Shown: positions 44,360 through 53,603 of the stretch, one piece after another
Numbering within the stretch: the stretch's first letter is position 1
Layout: each line of letters opens with the position of its first letter
Source: CAWBXL01 sp963837365
GTDB taxonomy: Bacteria; Acidobacteriota; Terriglobia; Terriglobales; Acidobacteriaceae
Direction of reading: 5' to 3'
DNA: 64,000 bases
Assembly (NCBI GenBank): GCA_963837365.1
Contig: CAWIMW010000003.1
Coordinates: forward strand, 744,001-808,000
Made by a program: the position numbers and the translations under genes
Notes under the pieces: model-generated
Told to the model about the DNA's origin: nothing
The model's input: the letters and a program-made list of their open reading frames with translations, nothing else
Databases searched by the model: none

Positions 44360-46654
44360 ATGATGAAACTTAGGTGGATGTGCGCGTCCCTGCTCGCAAT
44401 TGCATTAACCCCGGCGGTACCAGCCCAATCGAAATCGGAGCAAACCACCCCGCCTGCTTTATCGGGATATAGTTCGCAAACTGCGGCAGGGCAAAAGCAA
44501 TGGGAGAAGAAATTCCAGGATGGAGTCGTCCCTGACAACATACGGGAAAACATGCGCCGGCTGAGCGCTCGCCCCCACCATGTCGGCTCGCCGTACGACA
44601 AAGACAATGCGGAGTGGATTCTCTCCAAATTCAAAGAGTGGGGGTTCGATGCGCATATTGAAACCTTCAATGTTCTGTTCCCGACACCGAAAGAGCGCAT
44701 CGTTGAGATGACCGGTCCAAGCAAGTTCCGTGCCAAGTTGCAGGAACCTGTGCTTGCTGTGGACCCCACATCCGGACAAACCACTGAGCAACTTCCCACC
44801 TACAACGCGTACTCAGTCGATGGCGATGTGACCGCCCCGCTGATCTATGTGAACTATGGCATCCGCGAGGACTATGAAGAACTGGACCGTCTGGGAATCT
44901 CAGTCAAGGGAGCCATTGTCATTGCCCGCTATGGCGGAGGCTGGCGCGGTATCAAGCCCAAAGTCGCCGCGGAGCATGGCGCCATAGGCTGCATCATCTA
45001 TTCCGATCCCAGAGGCGATGGCTACTTTCACGGCGACGACTATCCCAACGGCGGCTGGCGCCCCAAAGACGGCGTACAGCGCGGCAGCGTGATGGACACC
45101 GATTATCCCGGCGACCCACTGACTCCGGGAGTAGGCGCCACCGCCGACGCCAAGCGCCTGGACATCAAAGACGCCAAGACCATCACCAAAATTCCCGTTC
45201 TGCCTATTTCCTATGCAGACGCGTTGCCGCTACTTTCAGCCCTCAAGGGACCGGTTGTTCCTGAAGAATGGCGCGGCTCTTTGCCCATTACCTATCACGT
45301 CGGTCCCGGGCCTGCGACGGTGCATCTGAAGGTTGCTTCCAATTGGGACATCAAGCCGATTTACGATGTCATCGGAAAACTGCACGGTTCGAATGACGAT
45401 CAATGGGTAATTCGCGGCAATCACCATGACGCATGGGTCAACGGCGCTGATGACCCGATCTCCGGCCAGTCCGTCATGCTGGAAGAGGCGCGTATGTTGG
45501 GCGAACTCCACAAGCAAGGCTGGACTCCGAAGCGAACCATCATCTATTGCGCATGGGACGGAGAAGAACCGGGCCTGCTGGGGTCGGTCGAGTGGGTAGA
45601 GACGCATCGCGAAGAACTGCAAAAGCACGCGGTCGCCTATCTCAATTCCGACAGCAACGAGCGGGGGTTCTTTTTCCCCGGCGGGACGCAGGACCTGCAA
45701 ACCTTCATTAGCGACGTAGCCCGCGACATTCAGGACCCGGAGACCAAGCTAACAGTTTTTCAGCGCTCCCACCTGGCAAGCATTGCCGATGCCAAAGACG
45801 CTGACGAGCGTAAAGACCTGCGCAAGCGCGACGATTTGGTGGTGCGGGCACTCGGCGATGGCTCCGATTACACCGCCTTCCAGGACTTTGCGGGAATTTC
45901 AACCTTGAGCGTCGAGTTCGGCGATGAAGACGACGGCACGCAATATCACTCCATCTACGACGATTTCTACTGGTACACGCACTTTGTGGATACAAACTTC
46001 GTCTACGGAAAGGCCCTGGCCCAGACCGCTGGCACAGCCATGATGAGGTTGGCCGATGCTGATCTGATTCCTCTTGACTATTCTCCGCAGGCAGACGCCA
46101 TTGCCAAATACGAAAGCGAGCTGGAAAAAATCGTAAAAGACAAGCAAGAGGAATTTACTGAGCGCAATCTGGAACTGAAGGAAGGAGTATTCGCGGCCAC
46201 GTCGGACCCGCGCCGCCCTCTGTTGCCTCCGGTTGCGGAGCAAGTGCCTCCATTTGTAAATTTTGCTCCCATGAAGAATGCAATCGAAATTCTGAAGAAG
46301 AGTGCGGAGCGTTACTCGAAAGCCGTGGCGGAGTGGCGTTCGAAAGGATCTCCGTCACTGCCTCCTGACGCTCTGGCTGTGGTCAATGCGGATTTATTGA
46401 AAGTCCCGCGACTGTTCCTGAATGAAAAAGGACTGCCCGAACGGCCATGGTTCAAAAACCAGATCTATGCCCCGGGCGCTTATACCGGTTACGGCGCCAA
46501 GCCCATTGCCGCTGTGCGCGAATACATGGACGAGAAGAAATGGAAAGAGGCAGAAGCACAGGTGCCGGGAGTGGCAAATATCATTGAAACCGCTGCTGGT
46601 GGGATTAATCAAGCGGCGGAGAACTTAGAGAAGGCGGTGGCGCAAGCCCATTAG
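44360..46654 (+). CDS. Secreted M28 peptidase, glutamate carboxypeptidase II-like
   Basis: 764 residues with a signal peptide (ending PAVPAQS). A PA domain (about 130-290) is followed by the M28 zinc domain. Ligands align with GCPII: GNHHDAWVNGADD (His, Asp), AWDGEEPGLLGS (catalytic Glu and Glu), YLNSDSN (Asp) and TQYHSIYDDF (His). A C-terminal transferrin-receptor-like dimerisation domain follows. Such enzymes remove C-terminal glutamate or aspartate from small peptides in the periplasm. All five metal ligands and the base appear intact, unlike the M1-like gene upstream in the window. Confidence 0.9.
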   Translation: MMKLRWMCASLLAIALTPAVPAQSKSEQTTPPALSGYSSQTAAGQKQWEKKFQDGVVPDNIRENMRRLSARPHHVGSPYDKDNAEWILSKFKEWGFDAHIETFNVLFPTPKERIVEMTGPSKFRAKLQEPVLAVDPTSGQTTEQLPTYNAYSVDGDVTAPLIYVNYGIREDYEELDRLGISVKGAIVIARYGGGWRGIKPKVAAEHGAIGCIIYSDPRGDGYFHGDDYPNGGWRPKDGVQRGSVMDTDYPGDPLTPGVGATADAKRLDIKDAKTITKIPVLPISYADALPLLSALKGPVVPEEWRGSLPITYHVGPGPATVHLKVASNWDIKPIYDVIGKLHGSNDDQWVIRGNHHDAWVNGADDPISGQSVMLEEARMLGELHKQGWTPKRTIIYCAWDGEEPGLLGSVEWVETHREELQKHAVAYLNSDSNERGFFFPGGTQDLQTFISDVARDIQDPETKLTVFQRSHLASIADAKDADERKDLRKRDDLVVRALGDGSDYTAFQDFAGISTLSVEFGDEDDGTQYHSIYDDFYWYTHFVDTNFVYGKALAQTAGTAMMRLADADLIPLDYSPQADAIAKYESELEKIVKDKQEEFTERNLELKEGVFAATSDPRRPLLPPVAEQVPPFVNFAPMKNAIEILKKSAERYSKAVAEWRSKGSPSLPPDALAVVNADLLKVPRLFLNEKGLPERPWFKNQIYAPGAYTGYGAKPIAAVREYMDEKKWKEAEAQVPGVANIIETAAGGINQAAENLEKAVAQAH

Positions 46655-46698
46655 CCCTACAACGCGCTTCGGAATAACAATGGGATTGTGGTTTTTGT

Positions 46699-47811
46699 TT
46701 AGGTCCAGCGGAACCAGCGGACTGCCAGAATGAAAGAAACGCCTCCCCATACTAATAAGACCAGCAGTCGTCCGGGCTGAGCTGCGAGCGATGTTCCTTC
46801 GAGAATCGTGGCCCGTAAGGCGTCATTGAGTGCGGTTAAAGGCAACAGGCGGATGAAAGGCTGAACTACAGCTGGAAAGCGCTCGTAGGAGAAGAATACG
46901 CCGGAGAAAATCCACATCGGCATCATGACAAGGTTAATGAGGCCGCTGATGGTTTCCAGTTTTTGCGCGCGGCTGGCGGTCAGCAGACCTAGCGACCCGA
47001 AGGTAACGGAACCCAGGAAGCCCAGAAACAGAATGCTCAGCCATGAACCCAGCACCAGCATGTGAAACAGCAGTACGCCGAAGGCAAGCATCAACAAGAC
47101 TTCAACGATCATCATCAGGATGCGGCTGGAGGCTATGGCTAACAGGAAGTCGCTGCGTCGCATGGGAGTAGCTACGAATCGCTTGAGCAGTTTGCGTTGA
47201 CGCATGTCTACCAGGGCAAAACCAACTCCCCACATGCCGGCGTTCATCAGGTTCATGCCTAATAATCCCGGGATTAGGAAGTCTATGTAGCGTGATCCGG
47301 GTTCGCTGGAAGTGACTGAGGTGGTGGAGACCGAGTCTTTGCGGCCTGCGGCGGACTGGAGGGCGTCGTTTACCTGGGTGCGCGATAAGACGCTTTCCGG
47401 ACGCGCGGGGTCGTAGCGGAATTGGAAGGTTCCGTTTTCGTTTGGCGTGACCACAACGTCGTATTTCCCCAGGCGGAAAGATTTTAGGGCTTGGGGTTCA
47501 TCCTCAATTTCGGCGCGGATGGTGTCGTGCTGCGGAGAACGCTGCAACATTTCGAAGGTTGCTTGCGCAGCGGGGCCGGAAACGATCACCACGGAACTCT
47601 TGTCGGCTGGTTTGTCGCGGAAGGCAATGCCCAGGCCAAGCGCCAATAACAACGGGAAGGCGAAGACCCAGAACAGAACTTCGGGCTCGCGCTTGAGTTC
47701 GCGCATGCGCGCCATCAGGAGTTGCAGGAAGGCTGACCAGCGGCGGTTGCGCGCTGGCACAACCGCATTGTCTTTTTGCCGAACTGTTGGGATTTGCCCG
47801 GTTGTACTCAT
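46699..47811 (-). CDS. ABC-2 type transporter permease
   Basis: About 370 residues from the ATG at 47811. The frame is open to 47886, but the extra 25 residues come from a dispersed GTTCTCAGTTC-type tract, so I discount them. One N-terminal span is followed by a large extracytoplasmic domain (about residues 70-180) and five C-terminal spans, the layout of ABC-2 exporters. It lies just after the ATPase gene on the same strand. Together they probably export a lipid, drug or polysaccharide; the substrate is not evident. Confidence 0.85.
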   Translation of the reverse strand: MSTTGQIPTVRQKDNAVVPARNRRWSAFLQLLMARMRELKREPEVLFWVFAFPLLLALGLGIAFRDKPADKSSVVIVSGPAAQATFEMLQRSPQHDTIRAEIEDEPQALKSFRLGKYDVVVTPNENGTFQFRYDPARPESVLSRTQVNDALQSAAGRKDSVSTTSVTSSEPGSRYIDFLIPGLLGMNLMNAGMWGVGFALVDMRQRKLLKRFVATPMRRSDFLLAIASSRILMMIVEVLLMLAFGVLLFHMLVLGSWLSILFLGFLGSVTFGSLGLLTASRAQKLETISGLINLVMMPMWIFSGVFFSYERFPAVVQPFIRLLPLTALNDALRATILEGTSLAAQPGRLLVLLVWGGVSFILAVRWFRWT

Positions 47812-47875
47812 GTGCAATTTGTTCTGCCCTTCAGAATCTGGCGGGTCACAGTTCCCTGTTCCCAGTTCGCGGTTC

Positions 47876-48802
47876 TCAGTTGTCACGCAAGTGTCTTCCT
47901 GTGAGATTTACAAAAACATCTTCCAGACTGGCCTGACGAGTTGTTAGTTGCTCGAGTTTTGTGTCCTGGCCGACGGCTTCCAGCAGGGCCGGGATGGTGC
48001 GGTGCGGCTCCTGGACGGTCAGGCAAATGACTCCGTCGTCATGGCGGGCGGCTTCTACTCCGGGGAGCTTACTCCACTTTTCTAAATCACCGTCGGCTGA
48101 GTCAGTGACTGCGAACTCAACCATGTGATGACCGCCCAGGCGGTTGATCAAATCCTCGGGAGAACCTTCGGCGATGATTTGGCCGTGGTCCACGATAGCC
48201 AGGCGGTCGCAGAGGCGCTCGGCTTCGTCCATGTAGTGAGTGGTCAGCAGGATGGTGCCGCCGTTTTTCTGGAAGGTGCGGATAATGTCCCAGAGCTGAC
48301 GGCGGCTTTGCGGGTCGAGGCCGGTGGTGGGCTCATCGAGAAACAATACTTTTGGATTTCCTACCAAGGCAGTGGCTACGGCCAATCTTTGTTTTTGCCC
48401 GCCAGACAACTTTCCTACCCATGCGTCGGCTTTTTCGGTTAGCTGGAGCTTATCCATAATCTCTTCGACAGAGCGGGGTTGCCGGTAAAAGCTCGCGAAA
48501 AGGTTGAGAGTTTCACGGACACTTAGTTTTTCCGAGAGGCGGGTTTCCTGGAGGGAGATTCCCAGCCACTCACGGAGTTCGCGAGAATTTTCGTGCCAGG
48601 TGTGGCCCAGGATTGTGACCTCTCCTGAAGTCGGGGCGAGCAAGCCTTCCAGGATTTCAATGGTTGTGGTTTTCCCAGCCCCGTTTGGACCGAGGAGGCC
48701 GAAGCATTCTCCTGGCTCGATTTCGAGGGTCAGGCCGCGGACGGCTTCTACTTTGCCGTCGTAGGTCTTGCGGAGATCGCGGCATTGGATGGCTGGGGGC
48801 AT
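47876..48802 (-). CDS. ABC transporter ATP-binding protein
   Basis: 308 residues: Walker A GLLGPNGAGKTTTIEIL, Q-loop, signature LSGGQKQRLAVATAL, Walker B VLFLDEPTTGLDPQ and His switch LLTTHYMDEAERL. This is the DrrA/NatA-type exporter ATPase with a short C-terminal extension. It forms a two-gene exporter with the ABC-2 permease downstream. Confidence 0.9.
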   Translation of the reverse strand: MPPAIQCRDLRKTYDGKVEAVRGLTLEIEPGECFGLLGPNGAGKTTTIEILEGLLAPTSGEVTILGHTWHENSRELREWLGISLQETRLSEKLSVRETLNLFASFYRQPRSVEEIMDKLQLTEKADAWVGKLSGGQKQRLAVATALVGNPKVLFLDEPTTGLDPQSRRQLWDIIRTFQKNGGTILLTTHYMDEAERLCDRLAIVDHGQIIAEGSPEDLINRLGGHHMVEFAVTDSADGDLEKWSKLPGVEAARHDDGVICLTVQEPHRTIPALLEAVGQDTKLEQLTTRQASLEDVFVNLTGRHLRDN

Positions 48803-48837
48803 TTGTGCATTGTATAAGAGCTACAGATGCTGGCGGC

Positions 48838-48882
48838 AGAAAGCAGATTCCTCTGCGGCTGCGCTGCTTCGAAATGACAATT
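48838..48882. repeat. Dispersed GCAGATTCCTC repeat, copy 1
   Basis: The tract AGAAAGCAGATTCCTC followed by GCTGCGCT and GAAATGACAA matches a second copy at about 57522-57575, which differs at several bases. Both are intergenic. Confidence 0.55.
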
Positions 48883-48902
48883 GTTTAAAGGCTGCTCAAT
48901 TG

Positions 48903-48930
48903 AAAAAGGGCCGCCTGATGGCAGGCGGCC
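48903..48930 (-). terminator. Intrinsic terminator of htrA
   Basis: A perfect 9-bp stem GGCCGCCTG / CAGGCGGCC with a 4-base loop (48909-48930), followed on the minus strand by CTTTTTC. It begins 31 bp after the htrA stop. Confidence 0.88.
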
Positions 48931-48960
48931 GGGGAGAGTCTTGCTACAACTTCGTTTTGA

Positions 48961-50517
48961 TTAACCTTGGGTTGGGTGTAGCACGCGGAAGGTGCTGCCT
49001 CCGCCGGATTGCACTAACACCAGAGCATCGGAACCTTGGGCCACGTCGCCCAGCGCTTTTTGTACGTCGGCGGCTGACCTGACCGGCTTGCGGTTAACTT
49101 GGGTGATCACGTCGCCGGGCCGGAGGCCGGCGTTGTCGGCGGAACTGCCGGGTATCACACGCTGAATCACAGCGCCGTTGACGTCATCCTCCAGTTGGAG
49201 CTGTTGACGGAGGTTTGGAGTCAGGTCACCAAGTCCGAGTCCCCAACGTGGCTTTCCGTTCTCGTTGCTGGCAGTTTTTTCTTCATCGTTCTTGCCGTAG
49301 GTTCCCAACGTGACTGCCAGGGTTTCCGGCTTGCCATCGCGCATGACTTTCAGATCCACCTTGGTGCCGGGCTCTTTTTGCCCGATCACGACCTGAAGTT
49401 CGCCCGCGTCGCTTACCGGGTTGCCGTTGACTCCTGTAATCACGTCTCCGACTTTGATACCGGCTTTTTCTGCGGGAGAGTCGTTCTCTACCTGCGTGAC
49501 CACTGCTCCGGTGGCGCTAGTTACATTGAAGAACTTGGCTTGCTCGGGAGTTACGTCACTGATGCCGATTCCCATGTAGCCATGCTCGACTTTGCCGTTC
49601 TTAATCAGCGCATCAACTGTGGGGCGCACGATTTGGGTCGGAATCGCGAATCCCATGCCCGCGAAGCTGCCGGTGGAGGAAACCAGGAAGGTGTTGATGC
49701 CGACTACTTCGCCGTGGGCGTTCACCAGCGGGCCGCCGGAGTTGCCGGGGTTGATGGCCGCGTCGGTCTGGATGAATTCACCGGGAGCGCGTCGGTCCGC
49801 GGCGAACGGGTTGGGGCGGTTCAATGCGCTGACGATGCCTCGGGTCACGGTGAAGCGGAAGCCCAGGGGGTTGCCGAAGGCCAGCACGGATTGTCCGGGA
49901 TGAAGTTTTGTGGAATCGCCTAGCGGGATGCTGGGCAGATTGGTTTCGTCTACCTTGATTACTGCCAGATCGGTCAGGGGATCGGTGCCGATTATTTTTG
50001 CTTTCAAGATGCGGCGGTCGGTCAGCGTGACGCGGATGTCGGTGGCGCCATCCACCACGTGATTGTTGGTGACGATGTAGCCGTCGGGCGAAATAATCAC
50101 GCCGCTACCCAGGCCATGCTCAATGCGCGGTTGTTGGGGTTGCATGCGGAACTGGCGTCCGAATGGATTGCCAAACGGACCGAAGAATTGCTGGAGGCCG
50201 CCGGAGTCATCATCGCCATCATCGTTCTGCATGGCATTCTGCTTTGGGCTGGCTTTGGAGGTTACGGTTACATTGACGGTAGCCGGTGTGACTCGGGCTG
50301 CCAAGGTCTCCATGGCTTTGTCCAGAGACAGCAGAGCGCTGACACTGTTGTCGTCGAGCGGCGAGGCGGCTGGAGCGGGCGAGGGTACAGGCGCTGCTGC
50401 CCTTGCCGGGCTGGCAAATTCGTAGGTGGCCAACGACAACATGGCTCCCACGGCAATTACCGGGACCAGCAAACGGCGGGTTACGTGTTTCTGGATGCGT
50501 CCAAACAGGTTGCTCAT
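48961..50517 (-). CDS. htrA: Periplasmic serine protease Do/HtrA (DegQ type)
   Basis: About 518 residues from the ATG at 50517 (AGGAGAG seven bases upstream); the frame is open to 50535. A signal/anchor segment comes first, then a trypsin-like domain with the triad His in VTNNHVVDG, Asp in DPLTDLAVIKV and Ser in NPGNSGGPLVNAHG. Two PDZ domains follow (VGDVITGVNGNPV; PGDVITQVNRKPV). It degrades or refolds misfolded envelope proteins. The operator-like dyad at 50533-50550 lies just upstream, identical in form to one before blaI, so I infer control by the BlaI/BlaR1 pair encoded just upstream. Confidence 0.94.
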   Translation of the reverse strand: MSNLFGRIQKHVTRRLLVPVIAVGAMLSLATYEFASPARAAAPVPSPAPAASPLDDNSVSALLSLDKAMETLAARVTPATVNVTVTSKASPKQNAMQNDDGDDDSGGLQQFFGPFGNPFGRQFRMQPQQPRIEHGLGSGVIISPDGYIVTNNHVVDGATDIRVTLTDRRILKAKIIGTDPLTDLAVIKVDETNLPSIPLGDSTKLHPGQSVLAFGNPLGFRFTVTRGIVSALNRPNPFAADRRAPGEFIQTDAAINPGNSGGPLVNAHGEVVGINTFLVSSTGSFAGMGFAIPTQIVRPTVDALIKNGKVEHGYMGIGISDVTPEQAKFFNVTSATGAVVTQVENDSPAEKAGIKVGDVITGVNGNPVSDAGELQVVIGQKEPGTKVDLKVMRDGKPETLAVTLGTYGKNDEEKTASNENGKPRWGLGLGDLTPNLRQQLQLEDDVNGAVIQRVIPGSSADNAGLRPGDVITQVNRKPVRSAADVQKALGDVAQGSDALVLVQSGGGSTFRVLHPTQG

Positions 50518-50532
50518 TGATTCTCTCCTTTG

Positions 50533-50550
50533 CAACTAAATCTTTAGTTG
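50533..50550 (-). promoter_or_regulatory. BlaI-type operator at the htrA promoter
   Basis: CAACTAAA-TC-TTTAGTTG is a perfect 8-bp dyad lying 16 bp before the htrA start. On the minus strand it follows TTGTAA and overlaps a possible -10 (TATCAA), the place where a repressor would block transcription. A near copy occurs at 52293-52310 upstream of blaI. Confidence 0.75.
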
Positions 50551-50571
50551 ATACCTACAAAAAAATTTCGC

Positions 50572-51873
50572 TTACAACGAATTCACAATCAGCTCCGGAT
50601 GCAATTGCTTGTGCTGCGTCTTTTCATTGGGTACTTGCCAAACGCACAGCGTCCAGACCGAGATGCCGGACTCGTCATACTGCACTGTCCGCACTACAAA
50701 CAACATTTTGGGAGCGGGAGCATCTTTCAAAGCTGCCTGCACTGCAACCGCATCGGACTGAGGTGTAGCGGTTGGGTGTTTCCGCAGAGGTTGCTTTACC
50801 GCAACCACGCGCGCTGTTTGCTGGCCGCGGATTGTGCGGATGAACGCGGTTTTCTTCGCGATCGGCGTTGGCGTTGGCGCTGGCTCATAAACCGCTTGTG
50901 CCACCGTTGCCGGTGGGCTGGAAAGCTGGTGACCTTCAAATGCCACCAGCTTTGGGGTGTAGGGCACGGCCAAAACCGCTACTGCGGACATGGCCGTGAC
51001 CAAACCTAGCGCCGGCTTCCAGATGCTGGTTGCCTTCGGGCGACTTGAATCCAGAATCTGCCGAATGCGCTGCGACGTCTGATGGGCGCGGCCCAGCGCG
51101 GCCTGCGCCAAGGCAATTCCCTTGCCCATTCCTACACGTTCCGCGAGCGACAGCAACGATCTGGCATAGGCCTTGGGACTTGCCGTCTGCGCCAGTACCA
51201 CGTCGTCGCAGGCCATTTCGCGCTCGAGGCTCAAATGGCTTTCAATCCACCAGACTGCGGGGTGGAAAAAGAACAGTGCCTTCACGACTTTTTGAGCCAG
51301 GTTGGTCCAGTCATCCCAGCGGCGAAGATGTGCTAGCTCATGGAGCAGGATGATTCTCAGTTCTTCGGTCGGAAGTTCGTTGAGGGTCCACGTTGGGACA
51401 ACTACGGCTGGGCGAATGAAGCCAAGGGCTGATGGAACGCGCATCTTATCAGAGGCGCGGAGTTCGACATTGCGTGATGAACCTTCAATCCACGCAGACT
51501 GAAAGTCTGGATCGAGGGTTGCGATATCCACCTTCGACGAACTGCGACGCAAGCCCCGGATATGCCATAGAGAAACACTGAGCCGGGCCAGCAGGAATAG
51601 CGCTATCGCTGCCCAGGCTATGAAGAAGTAGAGTGCCCATGAACTGGAGAATGTTAACGCTGCGTTCTGATCCGGGACTACTATCGCCACCGGATTTGAA
51701 TGCGCGACGAAAGGTAGAGCTACGATCACAGCCAGTGTAGAAAACCAGACAGCAAACCTTGTGCCCGAATTCAGCGGCTTAAACCAGCGCAGCGCGAGCC
51801 AGACGCACGCAGAGATAGCCAATCCTTCCGCCACTGTATTCAACATGCGTCCTACCATTTCGGGCGTGATCAT
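50572..51873 (-). CDS. blaR1: BlaR1/M56-family membrane zinc peptidase (sensor)
   Basis: 433 residues: several N-terminal membrane spans, the M56 gluzincin domain with HELAH in IILLHELAHLRRWDD and a third ligand in LEREMACDDVV, one more span near residue 300, then a tail of about 130 residues that is short and low in complexity. Classical BlaR1 carries a penicillin-binding sensor domain of about 250 residues here; it is absent, so a different signal is likely. On signal, M56 proteases of this kind inactivate the partner BlaI repressor. Its start overlaps the blaI stop by four bases. Confidence 0.87.
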   Translation of the reverse strand: MITPEMVGRMLNTVAEGLAISACVWLALRWFKPLNSGTRFAVWFSTLAVIVALPFVAHSNPVAIVVPDQNAALTFSSSWALYFFIAWAAIALFLLARLSVSLWHIRGLRRSSSKVDIATLDPDFQSAWIEGSSRNVELRASDKMRVPSALGFIRPAVVVPTWTLNELPTEELRIILLHELAHLRRWDDWTNLAQKVVKALFFFHPAVWWIESHLSLEREMACDDVVLAQTASPKAYARSLLSLAERVGMGKGIALAQAALGRAHQTSQRIRQILDSSRPKATSIWKPALGLVTAMSAVAVLAVPYTPKLVAFEGHQLSSPPATVAQAVYEPAPTPTPIAKKTAFIRTIRGQQTARVVAVKQPLRKHPTATPQSDAVAVQAALKDAPAPKMLFVVRTVQYDESGISVWTLCVWQVPNEKTQHKQLHPELIVNSL

Positions 51874-52250
51874 TTCTCGTCACGCTCCAGTAGGTCGCGC
51901 AGGTGTTTCAGCTCGGCATCGTCGATTTGATTATTTTCCAGAATGTTCAGTACCAGGGCTTCGTGCGAATCGCGGAAGAAACGGCCTACCAGATGGCGGA
52001 TTTCCGAGCGCGTGGCCTCCTGCCGTCCGACCAGCGGTTCGTAAATGTGGGCGCGGCCGTCTTTCACGTGCTGCACGTATCCCTTCTTTTCTAAGATGCG
52101 GATGGTGGTCAGCACGGAGTTGTAGGCCAAAGCAGGCTTTTCCGGCAGCCATTCCAGAACTTGCTGGACCGTAGCTGTCCCCTTGAGCCAGAGCACATCC
52201 ATAATACGGAGCTCGGCTTCGGTCAGGGTTGGCGATTGCTTGGGCGGCAC
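51870..52250 (-). CDS. blaI: BlaI/MecI-family repressor
   Basis: 126 residues, a winged-helix (LTEAELRIMDVLWLKGTATV; ALAYNSVLTTIRILEKKGYV) with a C-terminal dimerisation helix region. This is the standard size for BlaI. It represses target promoters until cut or released after BlaR1 action. The start is GTG at 52250 with GAGGGA upstream. Translation is coupled to blaR1 (ATGA). The dyads at 52293-52310 and 50533-50550 are its likely sites. Confidence 0.92.
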   Translation of the reverse strand: MPPKQSPTLTEAELRIMDVLWLKGTATVQQVLEWLPEKPALAYNSVLTTIRILEKKGYVQHVKDGRAHIYEPLVGRQEATRSEIRHLVGRFFRDSHEALVLNILENNQIDDAELKHLRDLLERDEK

Positions 52251-52292
52251 TGTTTCCCTCTGTTTTTGTTGGACGCTCGTGTTTGGTAAAGG

Positions 52293-52310
52293 TAACTAAT
52301 TATTTAGTTG
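52293..52310 (-). promoter_or_regulatory. BlaI-type operator at the blaI promoter
   Basis: TAACTAATTATTTAGTTG on the plus strand matches the htrA dyad at 14 of 18 positions with the same centre spacing. It lies 43 bp before the blaI start and can serve autoregulation. Confidence 0.7.
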
Positions 52311-52457
52311 CTGGCAAGGGGTGGAAAAGTTGCCAACCCACACGAGCATATAAATAATTGATACTGCTTGAGATAAATACCCGAGCGGCATCTTTCCGTG
52401 GGGTCGTTATCCCAGGGCAGGTTCGCAATCGTGTCGTGTAGCTGGAATCGAGGCTCG

Positions 52458-52910
52458 ATGAAAGAATTCTTCATTCGTCTGGCATTGCCATCGGAAAAAC
52501 TGGAACTCGAACAACTCCAGATGCGGGCATCGCTCGCGAATGAAGGAGATCGCGATGCTTTACTCGCTCATCCGGACGCGATTCAGGTGCCGGTTGAGCA
52601 AATCGCTGAAGGCCGGGTGTTCGTTGCGGAGTGCGAGGGCGCGATCGTTGGGTTTGCCGCGCTTGAGCCAAGGGAAGATGGTCAAAGTGAACTCGACGGC
52701 CTGTTTGTTGAGCAACACATGCAACGGCGTGGGATTGCCAAGTCTTTGATTGAACATTGCGCTGATGTCGTCCGCAAGCAAGGGTCTGTGGCGCTTCACG
52801 TTGTGGGGAATCCCCATGCGGCGGAGTTTTACTCAGCCTGCGGGTTTGAGGTGATCGGGACGACGGAAACGCGGTTTGGGCCGGGGATCTTGATGCGGAA
52901 GTTGGTGTGA
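52458..52910 (+). CDS. GNAT family N-acetyltransferase
   Basis: About 150 residues from the ATG at 52458 (GAGG upstream); the frame is open to 52398. The acetyl-CoA loop is QHMQRRGIAKSLIEH (pattern R-x-x-G-x-A), and the preceding strand is SELDGLFV. A C-terminal HVVGNPHAAEFYSACGFEVI is typical of the fold. It transfers an acetyl group to an unknown amine. It faces away from blaI. Confidence 0.85.
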   Translation: MKEFFIRLALPSEKLELEQLQMRASLANEGDRDALLAHPDAIQVPVEQIAEGRVFVAECEGAIVGFAALEPREDGQSELDGLFVEQHMQRRGIAKSLIEHCADVVRKQGSVALHVVGNPHAAEFYSACGFEVIGTTETRFGPGILMRKLV

Positions 52911-53009
52911 ATGGGATTGGGGACAGTTCCGTCGTCCCTGAATTATCTTGTGTTCGATTTGCCTCGGAGATTCTAGAAAATCGCAGAGGAATGGCAACCC
53001 GTCCGCTGC

Positions 53010-53408
53010 TTATTTAGAAAAGTTCATTGTCATATGCATGTAGTAAGGAGCGAATGGCGGGCGTGGAAAGTAGTCCTTTTGCAGCGTCGGCCGGACGCAA
53101 GCGAAGATGCGAGTCTCATGATCCGTGTAGATTCGTAAAACACGGCCATCTGTTCCGATTGCCGCCACAAATGAGACCGACGGGATGTCAGGTTCGGTTG
53201 AGGTCAAACAAGACTGAAAAAGAGGAAGATATTTCTTTTCGTAGTAGTCCTTCAGATCGACGGCATCATAGATACGAGTTGCGCGATTCGCGTCCTTATC
53301 TTGTTTATCCGCCAGCGCGACGGCTTCCTTGAAAGAACTGGGGAGATTGGCTGCAGGGCTGGAGGTCGTTAGCAAGGAAATCACCATTATGATGCAGAGT
53401 GCCTTCAT
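53010..53408 (-). CDS. Small secreted hypothetical protein
   Basis: 132 residues with a signal peptide (ALCIIMVISLLTTSSPAA). The mature part contains two Cys (SCLTS; FACVRPTL) and the segment VSFVAAIGTDGRVLRIYTD, which resembles the TonB-C-like pattern seen in small periplasmic proteins with a conserved Cys. No firm family assignment. It stands alone between the GNAT gene and the Ig/propeller gene. Confidence 0.65.
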   Translation of the reverse strand: MKALCIIMVISLLTTSSPAANLPSSFKEAVALADKQDKDANRATRIYDAVDLKDYYEKKYLPLFQSCLTSTEPDIPSVSFVAAIGTDGRVLRIYTDHETRIFACVRPTLQKDYFPRPPFAPYYMHMTMNFSK

Positions 53409-53544
53409 ACACTAAATTGCATCAGCCAGAAGGAACGACCGCAAGTAACGCTAGTGTAAGCGTCTCAGAGAACATGTGAGTGACCCATTTCTGATCTGCG
53501 CCGCGTCCCCCACCCACAACTCGTGACCCAACTCACTGAGCAGC

Positions 53545-53585
53545 CGGGTGCCCAGGGTCTCGCCGTGTTTGCGAGACCAGGGTTT
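53545..53585. repeat. Palindromic repeat related to 60449-60580
   Basis: GGTCTCGC (53556-53563) pairs with GCGAGACC (53571-53578) around CGTGTTT, flanked by GGGTGCCCA. The element resembles the reverse complement of the repeat at 60478-60580, whose stem is CCAGATCTCGC / GCGAGATCTGG. The stem changes keep pairing. Confidence 0.55.
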
Positions 53586-53603
53586 CCAGTGAACTCAAAG
53601 AGG

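Noticed and set aside
49099..49923. 274-residue plus-strand open frame
   Set aside because: Antisense to the HtrA gene, where the protease and PDZ motifs are all intact on the minus strand.
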